DNA of 64,000 nucleotides, taken from the NCBI GenBank assembly GCA_035582835.1, contig JAYKAV010000012.1:406818-470817 (forward strand), in the 5' to 3' direction. Source of the stretch: Phoebastria nigripes. Taxonomy: Eukaryota; Chordata; Aves; Procellariiformes; Diomedeidae. Shown one piece after another: positions 50,216 to 62,690 of this stretch; positions within the stretch are counted from its first letter, which is position 1; every line of letters begins with the position of its first letter. The notes beneath the pieces were generated by a model. That model saw only the letters and a program-made list of their open reading frames with translations, did no database searches and had not been told where the DNA came from. A program made the translations under genes and the position numbers.

Positions 50216-53200
50216 TGCACAGCGTTTTGTTCTCACAAAAAAGGAGGCATTTTTTGCCCTTATTGCCCGTTATCCATATGTAGGACTCCCTTCATATTCC
50301 CCAGTAGCACCCAGGACTAGTCCATTCCCAGTGACAATAGGTGACCGGACCAAAAACGTGTTGAGGCAAAGGTGTTTTGCGAGCACTGGGGTGGTCCCAT
50401 GCTCATCTACTGGGCAATCCCTTACCCAGCAGGTTACCCCTGAGTGCAAAACTAAAGGTGACCGTTCTGAGGATAAACCAACTGCCCTGTGCTTTTGGCC
50501 AGTAGTTTTGGAAGGTTAAATAAAATGACTGATTGGGACTGGTTAAAACTTTCGGTTTACAAACTGTGGTGAAAATTTGCAAAAGGGTCCTGGATTTGAA
50601 GCACAGAACCAAGGAATTTCTAGAAATGTTTCTTTCCCATTTTTCAGCTGCTTTCTAGTCCCATAGAGCCATCCAGTGCTGTCATACGCTGAACAAATCC
50701 ATAGCAAGAACACTAATTGACTTCGGCTGATTAACAACTGACAACTGCTCAGTGGTGCACTGAACAGAATCTTAGCTGGCTCCAAAATTGCAAATGCTGA
50801 AATCTACCAGAACTGTCATTAACTAGAATTTTTTGCTGGCAGTCCCAATGCAGAGGTCAAAAAGCCTGCTTCTCTGCAGATGAGGGAAATGGTAAACTAT
50901 TGTGAGGAACAGCTCAGTTCTACTGCACGGTTGATATCTGGCCTCTGGGAATAGAGGTTTCCTGTGGTGCTCATAGACAAATTTTCATAACAGCACACAT
51001 TCTTTCAATAGTTGATACTAGCCATACCATATGCACGTTATTTCCTTTCAAGAGTTATCATGCATAGAATTATTTATTATTGTATAGAAATGTTATAATG
51101 AAATAATGGTTGCCTCAATGCCCTAAAGCTGTAGGGTCATTTAAATGCAACTGTCAGATTAAATGAAAAGCTACATGCTGCTTATAAAACTGCAGGACTT
51201 GTTAGATTAACATTTCAGTCTTCTGAACTGAGTAAGTAGATTTGAGAAATGAATCCAATATAGAAAATTGGATGTTGAGAATAGCATAGTTGAGTATTTA
51301 TGAAATGTCATTTCCCCCTTAGAAATATAGACACTTGGAGCTGAATGTTTACTTTCTTATCCCATTTCAGAGGACGGGTTTGACACAAAGTACAGCAGAA
51401 CTGCTGCAGCTCAGCAGCCCGGTGGCAGTCGGAAAACAAAGCTTTGGGGCATTTCTGTGCTGCACCACCATCNCACTGCAGCAACAGAAACTGGGGTCTG
51501 CAGCTGGGCTCAGACAAACAACACGATTTCTATAGCTAGGTTTGCAAACACTCATCGCACTTTTTTCCCCCATTGCTTCCTGGAAGGATGGTGACCAGCT
51601 GCTCATGCAGTTCACTGGCGATAATGATTGCAGTTGCACACCCGCATGGGCAATGCCAAGGGGACGCTGTTAGCTCTTTTTAGCTCTCTCTTCACAATGC
51701 TCTTATTTGCTCCTTTGTTTTCAGCACAGGGGATGAACAGGGATATTAATTGGCCCCCAGAAGTTATCACCGAAACTAGATTTTGTCATTTATCTACCTT
51801 CCAATTTTAATGAATCACATTAGTTAAAACTGCAACAGAAAGGGGAAAAAGAAACCCTCAACATCAACCTGTCTATTATTCTTTTGATCAGCCTGGCCCT
51901 TTAGGCTCACTGGCATGGATTTGTTTCCTACAAGATCAATAGCAAAGTCACATATTCTGAAAAGAAAGCTCTTCCCTTTGTGCAGAGCACGAGGCTGCAA
52001 GAGGCGAGGGGTGGGGATGCTTTTGAGCGTGTACCGCAGAGCAGAGCCAGCTCCGACGGCGCCCATTCCACACATACAGCCTGCACCACGGCTTCCAGGT
52101 GGTTCCAATACAAATTTAACAACTAAAAGAAGAATGTTAACTGTTTAATATTTGAAGACTTGTTTAATATTTTAGACAGTAAAATTCTTCCTGTTGCTAA
52201 AACCAATATTGAAGCAAGATCAACACTACCTGCCAGGATTCTCCATCAAAGAAACCATTGAAAACTGGTGGACAAAAATTCATGTAAGCTATCTATCAGC
52301 TATACTGAAGGCCATCAAGGGTAGCATGGATAATATACCCCTGCAAAGACACTATGTGTCACTAAAGTTTTCCTCCAAAGGCTTCGTACATCTTCTATCA
52401 GTGAGTGTCACCCTGAGAGCAGTCAGCTATGGACTACAGTTGCCTCCTGTTGTACTGCTCCTCCCTCTCAGGCTGTTTAAATGTAGTATTGAAAGTTCCC
52501 TGTAGTACCAAGTACTGAGATGACAATAATCCCTCTGGACTTTTCCAGTTAAATAACATCTTCAGCCATTTTCATGATAGAGGAATCAAGGTTAGTGTCA
52601 AAGACCTTGTGTTTAAACTGGTTTTGGGCTTGGCAATGAGCACAGCTGCATTCAGGTAGGAACCAGCAACGGGAAAACATTTCTTACATCCTACATCAAC
52701 CACATGACACATTCTATTCCTGCTAATTCTCTTCAATGTTATACCACCTTTAAATTTTTAAACTGCTCAGACTGAGTCTTCCTGACTTCTCTTTCAGATT
52801 TTTCTGCAATTTCCTTTCCTGGTGAATACTGTTTTATGCTGCATGATCCCATGATCTTGACAGCCAACATGTACCTACTGTGAATGCTTTCAAGAACCTG
52901 GCCTTTTCTAGTTACAAACAGCCCAACTAGGCAGGGGCTACAGTATTTCACATCAGCACAGGACACAGTTCTTTGTGCTTTCCTCCCATTGCATTCTTCT
53001 CTGGGCTTATTATAGACCTGGCATCAGAGTCCATTTCACTTCTCTATTCACAATCTATGGAAGAAATATGAATTTGAAAATGAGTACGTACAGCTTGTTC
53101 TTTGCAAACTGTTCACGTCCCTTTAATTCAGTTAGCTTCAAAATCTATGGTAATGCTTTTAAGTCTCTGGACTTATTAACTGATGAGAAAAGTCCAAATA

Positions 53201-53443
53201 TTCATGAAAGAAAACGGATCTCAACTTCTTTTCCAGTAGCTTGTGATAGTACATTTAAAAACACATTGACAACTGAATTGGCTGAGATTAATTCTGCCTC
53301 TGCAGTTAAATACACTTGCTTAATTCTGTTTCCTGAGCTCCACACAGGATTACAGTTATCTCTGAACACCTCAGTTTTAATTTTACTTTCCTTTTGTGGA
53401 CGTTTTTTAACCATTGCACACATTGGGAAAGATACTGCATGTT
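50216..53443. other. Intergenic DNA; unassigned open frames at 52.2-53.45 kb
   Basis: Unique sequence up to about 52.1 kb. From 52190 to 53440 moderately long frames occur on both strands (for example 52975-53448 on +, 157 codons), ending at the 3' end of the next CR1 copy. No domain is recognised. It could be an unrecognised old repeat or chance. Single N at 51473. Confidence 0.5.
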
Positions 53444-53927
53444 CATAGAATCATTAAGGTTGGAAAAGACCTCCAAGATCATCAAGTCCAACCGTCAACC
53501 CAACACCACCGTGCCCACTAAACCATGTCCCTAAGCGCCTCATCTACACGTCTTTTAAATACTTCCAGGGATGGTGACTCCACCACTTCCCTGGGCAGCC
53601 TGTTCCAATGCTTAACCACTCTTTCAGTAAAGAAATTTTTCCTAATGTCCAANCTAAACCTCCCCTGGCNCAACTTGAGGCCATTTCCTCTCGTCCTATC
53701 GCTAGTTGCTTGGCAGAACAGACCAACACCCACCTCGCTGCAACCTCCTTTCAGGTAGTTGTAGAGGGCGATAAGGTCTCCCCTCAGCCTCCTCTTCTCC
53801 AGACTAAACAGTCCCAGTTCCCTCAGCCGCTCCTCCGAAGACTTGCTCTCCAGACCCTTCACCGGCTTCGTTGCCCTCCTCTGGACACGCTCCAGCACCT
53901 CAATGTCCTTCTTGTAGTGAGGGGCCC
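53444..53927 (-). mobile_element. CR1 LINE fragment with C-terminal ORF2 remnant
   Basis: The + strand starts CATAGAATCATTAAGGTTGG, the reverse complement of the CR1 3' end, and runs about 480 bp to GTAGTGAGGGGCCC, where it is 5'-truncated. The minus strand is open from 53898 to 53518 and encodes the familiar end of CR1 ORF2: [63 protein letters not shown]. That is the tail after the reverse-transcriptase domain. The frame is uninterrupted, so the copy is relatively young, but it lacks the endonuclease and polymerase regions and cannot move by itself. Two N bases (53653, 53670). Confidence 0.95.
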
Positions 53928-55140
53928 TTGTGAAGGTTTAAAACCTCTTTGGTCACAGATGTCCCATCATAAAAAGAAATTATATTTTCTGAAGGATTTA
54001 GTTCCCTTTGTTCCTGTCCAGAACTACCCAGAAAAACAAAACAAAACAAAAAACACAGTTCTGGAAGCTTTGAAGTACATCAGTCATTTGAAAAGAAGAA
54101 CCAAAAGTGGAAGAAGATATAGAGAGGCATTGTCAAGCTTCCTTTTTATTCCATGGGCTTTTGTTTGCTTGTGTCTTGATTTTATCATTGGATAACAAAT
54201 TCTTTACACTGCTTTGGTTCATTCTTCCTCTTTAAGAGGGCGGAGGGAAAAGGTTCAAAACTAGAAAACTATGATTTGATACTCATTACTCTTCTAACAA
54301 CCTGTTTGGCAAGACCTTGCGGTGCTTGTCAAAGACAACACTGTCCTGCCAAACAGCATGNGAGGAAAGAGCGTACCAAATTTTTTCCAGCTTACCATAC
54401 CTTCCTCTCATGTGTCTTTTCTTGATAATATATACTTGTGCACTATTCAGGTCCAGATCAAGACAAAAACCAGAATCATCCTCACTAACATTGGGCACCT
54501 ACCTGGCAGATGCAGCTTTCCTAAGTCACGTAGAAGAGAGCTCGGCACCCCAAGAGGCAACTCAACCCCCAGGTGGGTTGAGTCACCCCAGGACTACCCA
54601 ACTGTCCCTCTACACCCATAGTTCCCACAGCGGGTGCAGTACATAGGGTGCCACAACAACAGCCTGCGCCTCATCTGCCATCCCTGAGCAGCCTGAAACC
54701 CTGGCAGGCACGCATGGCCTGGGAGCCGACGGGGAAGATGCAGTTAGACATCCATTTGGTCAGTGGAGATCCACCAATTTTAATTCAGGGAAACAAGTGT
54801 TCCTAGGTGTCAGAAGTTAGGAAAACACTGATACAGATTAAAAAAGGAGTTCATAACAACCAGCTCGTAAGTTAGGTGTGGTNCTGTAATTAGATGCCTG
54901 AAGGTAGTGTCATTAAGCCTAGTCCAAGATCTTGGAAACACCAACATGTCCACAGCTTTACTTTCTCTGGTAACCAAAGGAAGTGACTGCTAGAACCAAG
55001 TCACAATTTAGCTTGCCATTTAAAAAAAAAAAAAAAAAAGTTTTGCTGGCTTTGTTGCATGAGCACAAAACCACCTGATAATTCCTGTTACCCCCTACAA
55101 TTATAGTTCAACGGAAACCTACCTGTTAACTACTTGCAAC
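53928..55140. other. Intergenic DNA without supported genes
   Basis: An AAAAC simple repeat at about 54034-54054 and a run of 18 A at 55022-55039. Open frames at 54286-54646 exist on both strands and include ambiguous bases; no domain seen. N bases at 54361 and 54883. Confidence 0.6.
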
Positions 55141-55306
55141 CTTAATTTCTATATAAATGCAAAATGGGAACAGCAGTAAGTGGTTTCATGTTAATAAACA
55201 AATACACAAGACAGGATCAATTAGTCAAAATGATGTGACTCATTTGTCATTTACACAGCGCTGCAGAGAAACTCATCCACAAAAGGATTCTGTTCATCAT
55301 CCGAGG
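55141..55306 (+). repeat. Direct repeat, copy 1 (possible LTR remnant)
   Basis: It aligns with 56063-56227 at roughly three-quarters identity by eye. Shared blocks include the TATATAAA at 55150, AATAAACAAATACACAAG, GATCAATTAGTC, GACTCATTTGTCATTTACAC and CTCATCCACAAAAGGATTC. A TATA-like box 43 bases before AATAAA is suggestive of an LTR promoter and poly(A) signal, but LTR ends (TG..CA) were not found. Confidence 0.6.
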
Positions 55307-56062
55307 ATTTGGCCTTGTTCTGCTCGCAGCTCTTGAAAAGATACATTTAAAAAAAAATCAAACTACTCAACAACCAATGCATCCACTAAGCCCTGTTAGA
55401 AAGAATCAAGTGTAAGGTTGCTCGCTGTCTACTGGATGTATTTTCTTACATCTGAAATAGCTGCATTAGTCATCTTCACATTGTCCAGATCCCTGTGAGT
55501 GAAATACCAAATTGTCCTTCAGTGATTCTCCTCTTTCTGATCTCTCTGGTGCCTCTAAAAGAAGAAAAGCCATGAAAATAAAAACCCTGGAGGGTGAACA
55601 ACAATGGATATTCAGGTGTCTAACTAAACTGTATCCTCAACGTTACGATCCAGTACAGTTTGGTCTAATTAGTCTATGTCAATCAGCAAAATGTCTCTTT
55701 GGGTTGTCTTCCTAATACCTGAAAAAAAAGCAGGTGCCATAATGCCCTGCTTTTTTCAGTTGCTTAGACAAGCCGTTCGTTTGTCTTAAAGCAACAAACC
55801 TGAGATCCAGACTGTTTCAGCCTTGCTGTACCGTGTACGTTCCTTTCCAGGAGTGGCTTCGTGAACTGAAATCAATGTGACCATTTTCAAAGGTGCAAAA
55901 GTGGGCCAAATTCTTTCTGAACCTTTCCTCCTCTTTCAAAAAAGATGAGCTTGCTGCTCCCGTAACCACAGTGCAGTCCTCTGATTCACCTCCACACTAG
56001 CCCTTTGGTGTTATCCCACCATACTCTTCTGTAGATTGAGCTAGTTCCTTTAGCTCCTGTAA
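55307..56062. other. Spacer between the two direct repeats
   Basis: About 750 bases of unique sequence with no gag, pol or other coding trace that I can recognise. A 67-codon frame at 55512-55715 has no known domain. Confidence 0.55.
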
Positions 56063-56227
56063 CTTCATTTCNATATAAACACAGAACAGGAGCAGAAGCA
56101 AGCTGTTTAGCTTAATAAACAGATACACAAGGCATGATCAGTTAGTCTAAATTATATGACTCACTCGTCATTAACACAATCCTACAGAGATGCTCATCCA
56201 CACAAGGGTTTTGCTCATCATCTGAAT
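56063..56227 (+). repeat. Direct repeat, copy 2 (possible LTR remnant)
   Basis: Same orientation as copy 1, displaced by 922 bases. It keeps the TATA-like box (56072-56079, first base ambiguous), AATAAA at 56114-56119, GATACACAAGGCATGATCAG, and CTCATCCACACAAGGGTTTT. Spacing between TATA and AATAAA is 42 bases against 43 in copy 1. Weaker similarity may extend on both sides. Confidence 0.6.
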
Positions 56228-59200
56228 ATTTATTTAATCACACAAGATCTGCTCAGCATCAAACCTGTGACCCCCAGGCAGTGCTCTAAATCAGGGACTC
56301 GAGGTGCTTCAGCCAGCAGCATCCACACTGATTTTTGCCAAAAGATGAGGTTTAAACTTATACTAATGAAGCAGGGAAAGAGCAAAAGCAGGATCAGGAG
56401 GCTGGTCTGGTGTGTGTACAAACTCTGAAATGAGAACAAATTCATTTGTTGAGATGCGTGGCAGCACAGCCACAGATTTCACAAAGCACCTTGGCAAAAC
56501 TATCTCAATTGCCCTCCACATCTTCTTGGTGATTTTACATGGAATAGTGAGGGGAAACCACAGGTGTGTTCGTTTGATTTTTTTTTTATTCCTGAGGAAT
56601 TAACCTGTTTTTTCAGTTCTGTCAAGTTGTAGAGTCCAAACACATCCATTTTCACTTTCTGCTCTGTCTCCCAGGACTAGAGGGAGAACAGCAATTTCAT
56701 TTCCCAAAAGCGAGAACTTCATATGCTGGAAAATATGACACATTTTTCAGGAAATCTCTGTGAATACTCTAAATCCTGCAGAAAACCTTAAATGCACAGA
56801 ATCCCCATGTCCATGGATTTGTGTTGCCCCAGGCTACCACTCTGACATGTCATTAAAACACAGAATCACAACATGCCTTGCACAGGAGCCTTGGCGTCTA
56901 GCGAACAAGTCCCTCAAAGCCTGTAAGCTAAATGCCATTCACCCGGAGGCTCACTGCTAATTGAGAGAGTGGAATTGCAAATGTAGTGCAGGTCAATGGA
57001 AAGGGAGTTTGCTTGGAAGCAGATTCCTCCAAAGTTTTCAGAGCTTTCCTGGAAACCCAAGCAGATATAATCATATTTCTGTGGGACCACAGGTCTGTTT
57101 TCATCATCTCACTGCAGATGAAAATGGCTTGCCAATAATGATCCAGAGGGTTTATTTTTATGAGGCTGCATGCTGTGAAGCATGGTGTGCTAATTGGGAT
57201 GGGNTGATGTGTAAGAGGCATTACTCACTGTTTGTAGGATATCTGTTACCTTTTCTTACATCCATATGGGTTAACTATTTTTATTACACCAGCAGTCAGA
57301 AGACAAAGGCACAGAATTGCAAGGTTAAGCTTTGAGATGCATCGTGATATGGCTTCCTCAATATACATCTCGACCAAGAAGTGACTGGACAATGCTGTAG
57401 GAACGTGTTCTAAGATACCTTTAAGCATGGCATCACCTATATTCCCCTATACATATCTACAGGCCTCTTTGCCTACCTTATTTCATTCACACCCTGAACT
57501 TGCTCAGTTCAAACCATCCACTCNGCTGCGTGAGGAGGTTAGCGGAGCCTTTGCCTGAAGCAGAGGTGTTTGGCTGTGGCTGTGGTGCACAGANCTGTCA
57601 GCACGTCCATCTGCCTTTCTGGCACAGAGATATTGCAACCCTGGAGGTAATGACCAGCAAAGCTGTCCTGGGTATTGCTGGTTTTACCAGGCACTGGTGC
57701 ATGAACCACCACCAGTGTCTAAACCTCTCCTAGGCTGGGCATAGTTCTAGTCAGAAAATCCTAAGGATGAGACTTCCAACAGTCATGGGCAGACACATGC
57801 TATCTCATACTAGGCAGGAGTGTTTAAAACTGCCCAACCAATACCCCTTGGAGATAAAAATCACAGTCGTGTTACTGTGAAGCAGTTAAGAGAAAAATCT
57901 CATGCTGGTGTTTACAGACAAAAGTAGGAGCAGAAAATAATTATAGACTACAGCCTGACTAAGGGTATTATATAATAAGGGAAAGACATTTATATAGAAC
58001 ATCTTATTACTATTCCAACAATAAGAAAAAGAACATGATTGATAGAGAAAATTTAAAAGGCCAGAAAATGCTTTAGGAAGATGGAAAAAACAAGTGAAAA
58101 ATCAATACACTAAAATGTCCTCTGTTCCACTTCCTTTATGCTCTCAAAACAACACAAACAAGGTTCTCTCGCTTTGACATCTAGAGCAGAGATGACAGCA
58201 AACGAGGCAGAAACTACAATACTCTTTGGGACCCACCTTGAATTACAGCACTAATAAAAAAATCATTTTGACTATCTCCCTAGCAACACACTTGCCAACC
58301 ACATTGAGCCATTAATTGCATAATTGTTCAACCACCACAGCCTGTTTTACTGGCTTTGAGACTATCAAAGGAAGAATAAGAAACCCTGCTAACAGCATCA
58401 TATAGTATTAGTTTAATTAAACATAAATGCAAGGAGAAAAACGTAGCTGAAACCACACCGAGTAAGCTGTTGGGATATGATATTTGTTGTGATTATTCCC
58501 ATTCCCCTTTTAGTCATTGATGTGTCTGGATTGGTATTCCAGGTACATGTACTTGTCAGAGAAATTCCTGACCTTATCTAACAAAGTTTTAACCTCTTCC
58601 CTGATAACATAGAGCCATTTTCTAGGGTCAGACAATTTGTGAACAAAGAAGAAATGATCAATCAGCAATTAGGACAGGATTATACATTCTGGTAATTCTA
58701 TACTCCCTATAGCCTTAGGGGAAAATGAAAAAACCCAACAAACTCTGTGGTACAAAGAAGATAATTAGATTATTATCCATTATATTAACATTTTTGCATC
58801 CCTTTAATACAATCAAATTAATTTAGCCAGGTTTGGAAGAGCTCTGCTGGCTGCAGGAAGTGATGGCTTTGTGTTTAAGTCAACAGATGTAGAAATGAGT
58901 TCGGTTCTTGGTCTTGTTAGAGGTTCACTTTGTGAGCCTGGACTAACCTCTGCAGGCTAGATCCCATCAGCAGTGCCTGCCTCCCCGCTGCCATCAGGAG
59001 AAGCACAGGGAATCATCCAAAAGAGCCTTCCTGCCATCGCTTCCCAGGTTCCTACTACAAAAAGCAGACGAGAGCAGAGGGGCTACAGCTTAGTGTTGCT
59101 CTTCCATAAAGTTATCTCTTTGCAAATGTTCTATTACTACTAATGATTATTTACAAGTAAACTTACTATTTTATCCCTAAATCCGAAGGTATCCCAAGGG

Positions 59201-62200
59201 TGTGTAGTCTCTGTAGTCTGATAAATCACTAGACAATCCAGCCCTGTGGGTGAGGCAGGCTCCAAAACCCAGAGACTGCGGTCTACTACTTCTAGCACCC
59301 AACACTTCTCGTCCTCTAATGTACCCCCATACTGATAGACACATCTCCGCTAAGCTTCAAGGAACAATTTTTGGGTTCATCATGTAGAAAGCCTACAAAA
59401 GGCTTGTCTCCTGGCATTACCTGGGAAAGCACCTTGTCATACTGCAGAATAACAGGAAAATGAACTGGACCTCAAGAGTTTTCAGGGAAATGTCATAGGT
59501 ACTGCATTGCAAAGCATTTATTCCGTCAACTTAAAATTCTGTCAAATATTCTCCCATGGACCAGCAGTGGTCTAATTATTAGATAACTAAAACTGGCAAC
59601 CTGTTGCACTCACTTCAGAATATCTAACTTGTTATTACCCTGTGCCTTTGTCCTCTTTGTAAAAGTGGGAAAACAATGCTTCCTTCTAATCCTTTGTTGT
59701 TTGCTTGGGTTGCACGCACTTCATGCCACGTAATTCGTCCTGCTGTGTGCTTGTACAGCACATAGAGCAAAGGTCTCTGCTGGACCCTGCAGACTCTGCA
59801 GTGAGTGATGGTGAGCTCTTCCCTTGGAAACAAACGGTGGGGGGGTGTCACCTCCACTGCCCCCAAAGGATGCTCTGCACCCTGTATCAGCAGGGTAACA
59901 CCACCGCATCCCCATAAACTCCTGTCAGTTTGTAAGTGACAGCCNTGTTTATGCTCCTGTCCCTTGTGCCAGAGCTGTGAGGCTGAGCCCCAACCCAGCA
60001 GGGATGGATGTGGCTTTGGCAAAGCGTGAAAAGGGATGAGGAGCAATGGCAAGGACTGGTCTGGTTTTACCACCTAAAGGTGAGTTCGCATTGATTGCTC
60101 CTCAGAAGGGAGCGTGGCTNGAGTTCTGATTTATAATTATCTTTGGAGAGCAGCCAGTATGGTCATAAATCCCTTGAATCTGTCTGAGAAACTGTGAGCT
60201 CCTGCCCTTATTGGGGTTTCCCTACAGGATCTGGACTACATTCTTGCTTGTAGTGCTGAGGGGAATGCATCATTTCACCTATATAACCTCAGCTTCTCCC
60301 CTCTCTTGGATATTCTGTCTTATAGGGAAGTAAGTTTTTCCAGGACAGGATTTATTTCCATCTCTGTTTGTATAGCACCTACCGCAATAGAGCTATGATC
60401 GCCGCCGGGTTTATTACAGTATCGCAGCACCATCATAGAAGTAGTAATAGCACCGTGAATTAAAGGACCATCTGTCCAAGTGTAATTCATTCCCCTGCCC
60501 ACTCGGTTCCGCAGTCTGTCAAAATCATCCAGGTTAAAAAAGGAAAGCAAAACCCTCTACTATTAAAAGTGCTCAAATTAACTGGATCTTTTTGACAGAA
60601 TTGGGTTGAGGAACGATGACAGCTGCAGCGTGGAAGATCTGGAGGGGCAGAAACTTCTGCCGAAGTGGCAGTGAGGGACACCAAGGAGGATGGGGAGCGA
60701 GGTCAAGCTCTTCACTGGTTAAGCTGGTGTCACAACACACAGTCCCACTGCCGGGGCTGGGGAGGCTCCCAGCACCCCTGGGAGCTGGGAAGAGAACACC
60801 GCTTTGGTTAAGAGCTGAGGTGGTGAAGATTCTCTTCCCTCTCCCCAATTTCTCAATCTTCATGTTGTTTCATAGCAGAGAAAAAGCATGCTTGGTCTTC
60901 CACAGCTCTAGATTTCAAACTGTACAAGCATTCTTCTTACTTTGAGGCTTCAATTTAAAAAAATTTCTCCCCCTCTCCAAATATTTGAAGGGATAATAAA
61001 TATTAAAAGCGAAACAAAGCAATGAAACGGACAGATCCATCAACAGGGAGCCGAGATCAGGCAGGTCTTTGAGCCAGCTCATAATTTCTATTTTTGAGGA
61101 CAAATGTTCTGGACTTTCAATACTTTCTGTCATAATGGGTATTCTCTTCATGTCTTTTTCCCTTGCTAGGGACATACAGCATTCTTTCAGCTTTCATTTC
61201 CAATTTTTTAAAAAAAAAATTTATTTTTCCCTTTTCTATTCAACAATGTCAATCAGGTTTTGCAGTGCACAGGTCAGTTCTGCTACCTTGCTCTCGTAAT
61301 ATACACAGCAGTAGGATTTCCAGAAGTGCCTAAGCCCCACTGACAATTCCCAGTAGTAATGTTTGATCTGTTTCAGGTGGACTGCAAACTCATTTGTAAT
61401 CAAAAAACCAGAGACACCTGGAATGGTAACTTAGTCATTCTGAGATATTTGAAACAATCCTCCAGTGGTTTTGAATAAACTGGAAAGAGAAGAATCTGAG
61501 ATATCCAAAGCTGCTTTTCATCTCCTGTGAGCCACATGACAGGATTACTCTGAAAAAGAAGGATATTTTCATAGGACCAATTCTGGTTTAATACAGGCTG
61601 TGGTGCTCAGTGAGGGTGGCTGCTGCTCCACATCGCAACTCCTGCAGCTGCTGCAGCAGTGGGAAAGGTTCCCCCAGCCCACTCATCACTCCCTCCTCCA
61701 TCCTGCCAGAGGTTGCTGCTTCCACAGGGATAGAAGTTTGACTCTAAGAATATTTGCACACAGGTGTGTTGAAAGGCTCAGCTAGAAACAAAAAACCCCA
61801 CATTGCATTTAAAAGACAGACTCATTCTAAAGGCACCCGGATATTTGAGGAATTTTACTCTTCTCAAGATTATCTAAACCCACACGCACAAAAGAGAGTA
61901 TTATCCCTAATATCTATGTCTTAATGACAGAGTTGAAAAAACATTTCGGGTGGCATCTAGCAAGGCAATACACGATCACTGAAGGTAGAAGAGCATTGCA
62001 TTTTCTCAGGCTGAAGCATCAGAGGTCTCGGCCCTTCCTCCTCCCCCCATTCGCTTGGTTCCTCGCTCTCATAATAACACAAGGGCTGTGCTGTAAATTG
62101 GATCAGCAAAAGATTCGAGTTAAAAAAATATAACCTGAAGGTTTGTTGTGCTTTGAGTTTCTTAATCTGGATAATTACATCTGTCCTGCTTACAGCACAG

Positions 62201-62651
62201 CCCCCAAAACAAGCGTGATCTGCACCATGGAGACTGCAGGCTGCAACAGAAGGGTAGGCAGGGAAGGAGCCAACGGGAAAGGCTTAAAGCAGCTTTGCTA
62301 ATGGAGAGAAGTGTTTGTGCAACTTCAACCTGAATTTTGAAGCTATATTAAAACCCTGTGATCAGTGCAATTCTTAATTATTTGCACTTCAGTGCATTAC
62401 GCATATAAACTCATCAGCACTTGAGACACTTCTGTCATCTGCTCACTTGTAAATTTGAGATTTTTGAAACTGAAGTGGTCTCTCACACTGAACCCAGTGA
62501 CCTGTTAACAAGGGGTAGATTTAGTCTCCTCCTAAGGAAAGCAGTTGCTACTGTGGTCTTGAACATTTCTGCAAGTTAGCTGCTAGTTGCAAGCTAGCTT
62601 AAAGTTCCTCCATGCAGCTCCTTTGCCCACGGGGAGCTTTTCTTTATTTTA

Positions 62652-62652
<1 letters not shown>
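56228..62652. other. Intergenic DNA without supported genes
   Basis: AT-rich unique sequence with a GC-richer stretch at 59650-60100 (minus-strand frame of 149 codons, no domain) and another at 60610-60830. About 58270-58430 is dense non-coding DNA with ATTAATTGCATAATTG at 58311 onward and may be a regulatory element. N bases at 57204, 57523, 57594, 59945 and 60120. Confidence 0.6.

Positions 62653-62689
<37 letters not shown>
62653..62689. repeat. Poly-A tract of 37 A
   Basis: An uninterrupted A-run, the longest homopolymer here. No gene-like sequence or poly(A) signal immediately before it and no obvious flanking target-site duplication, so a processed-pseudogene tail is not supported. Confidence 0.9.

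Positions 62690-62690
<1 letters not shown>

Noticed and set aside
53608..54195. 195-codon + frame across the CR1 copy
   Set aside because: It is the antisense shadow of the CR1 ORF2 tail and contains ambiguous bases.
59624..60073. Minus-strand open frame of 149 codons
   Set aside because: Contains an ambiguous base, overlaps frames on both strands in a GC-rich patch, and shows no known motif.
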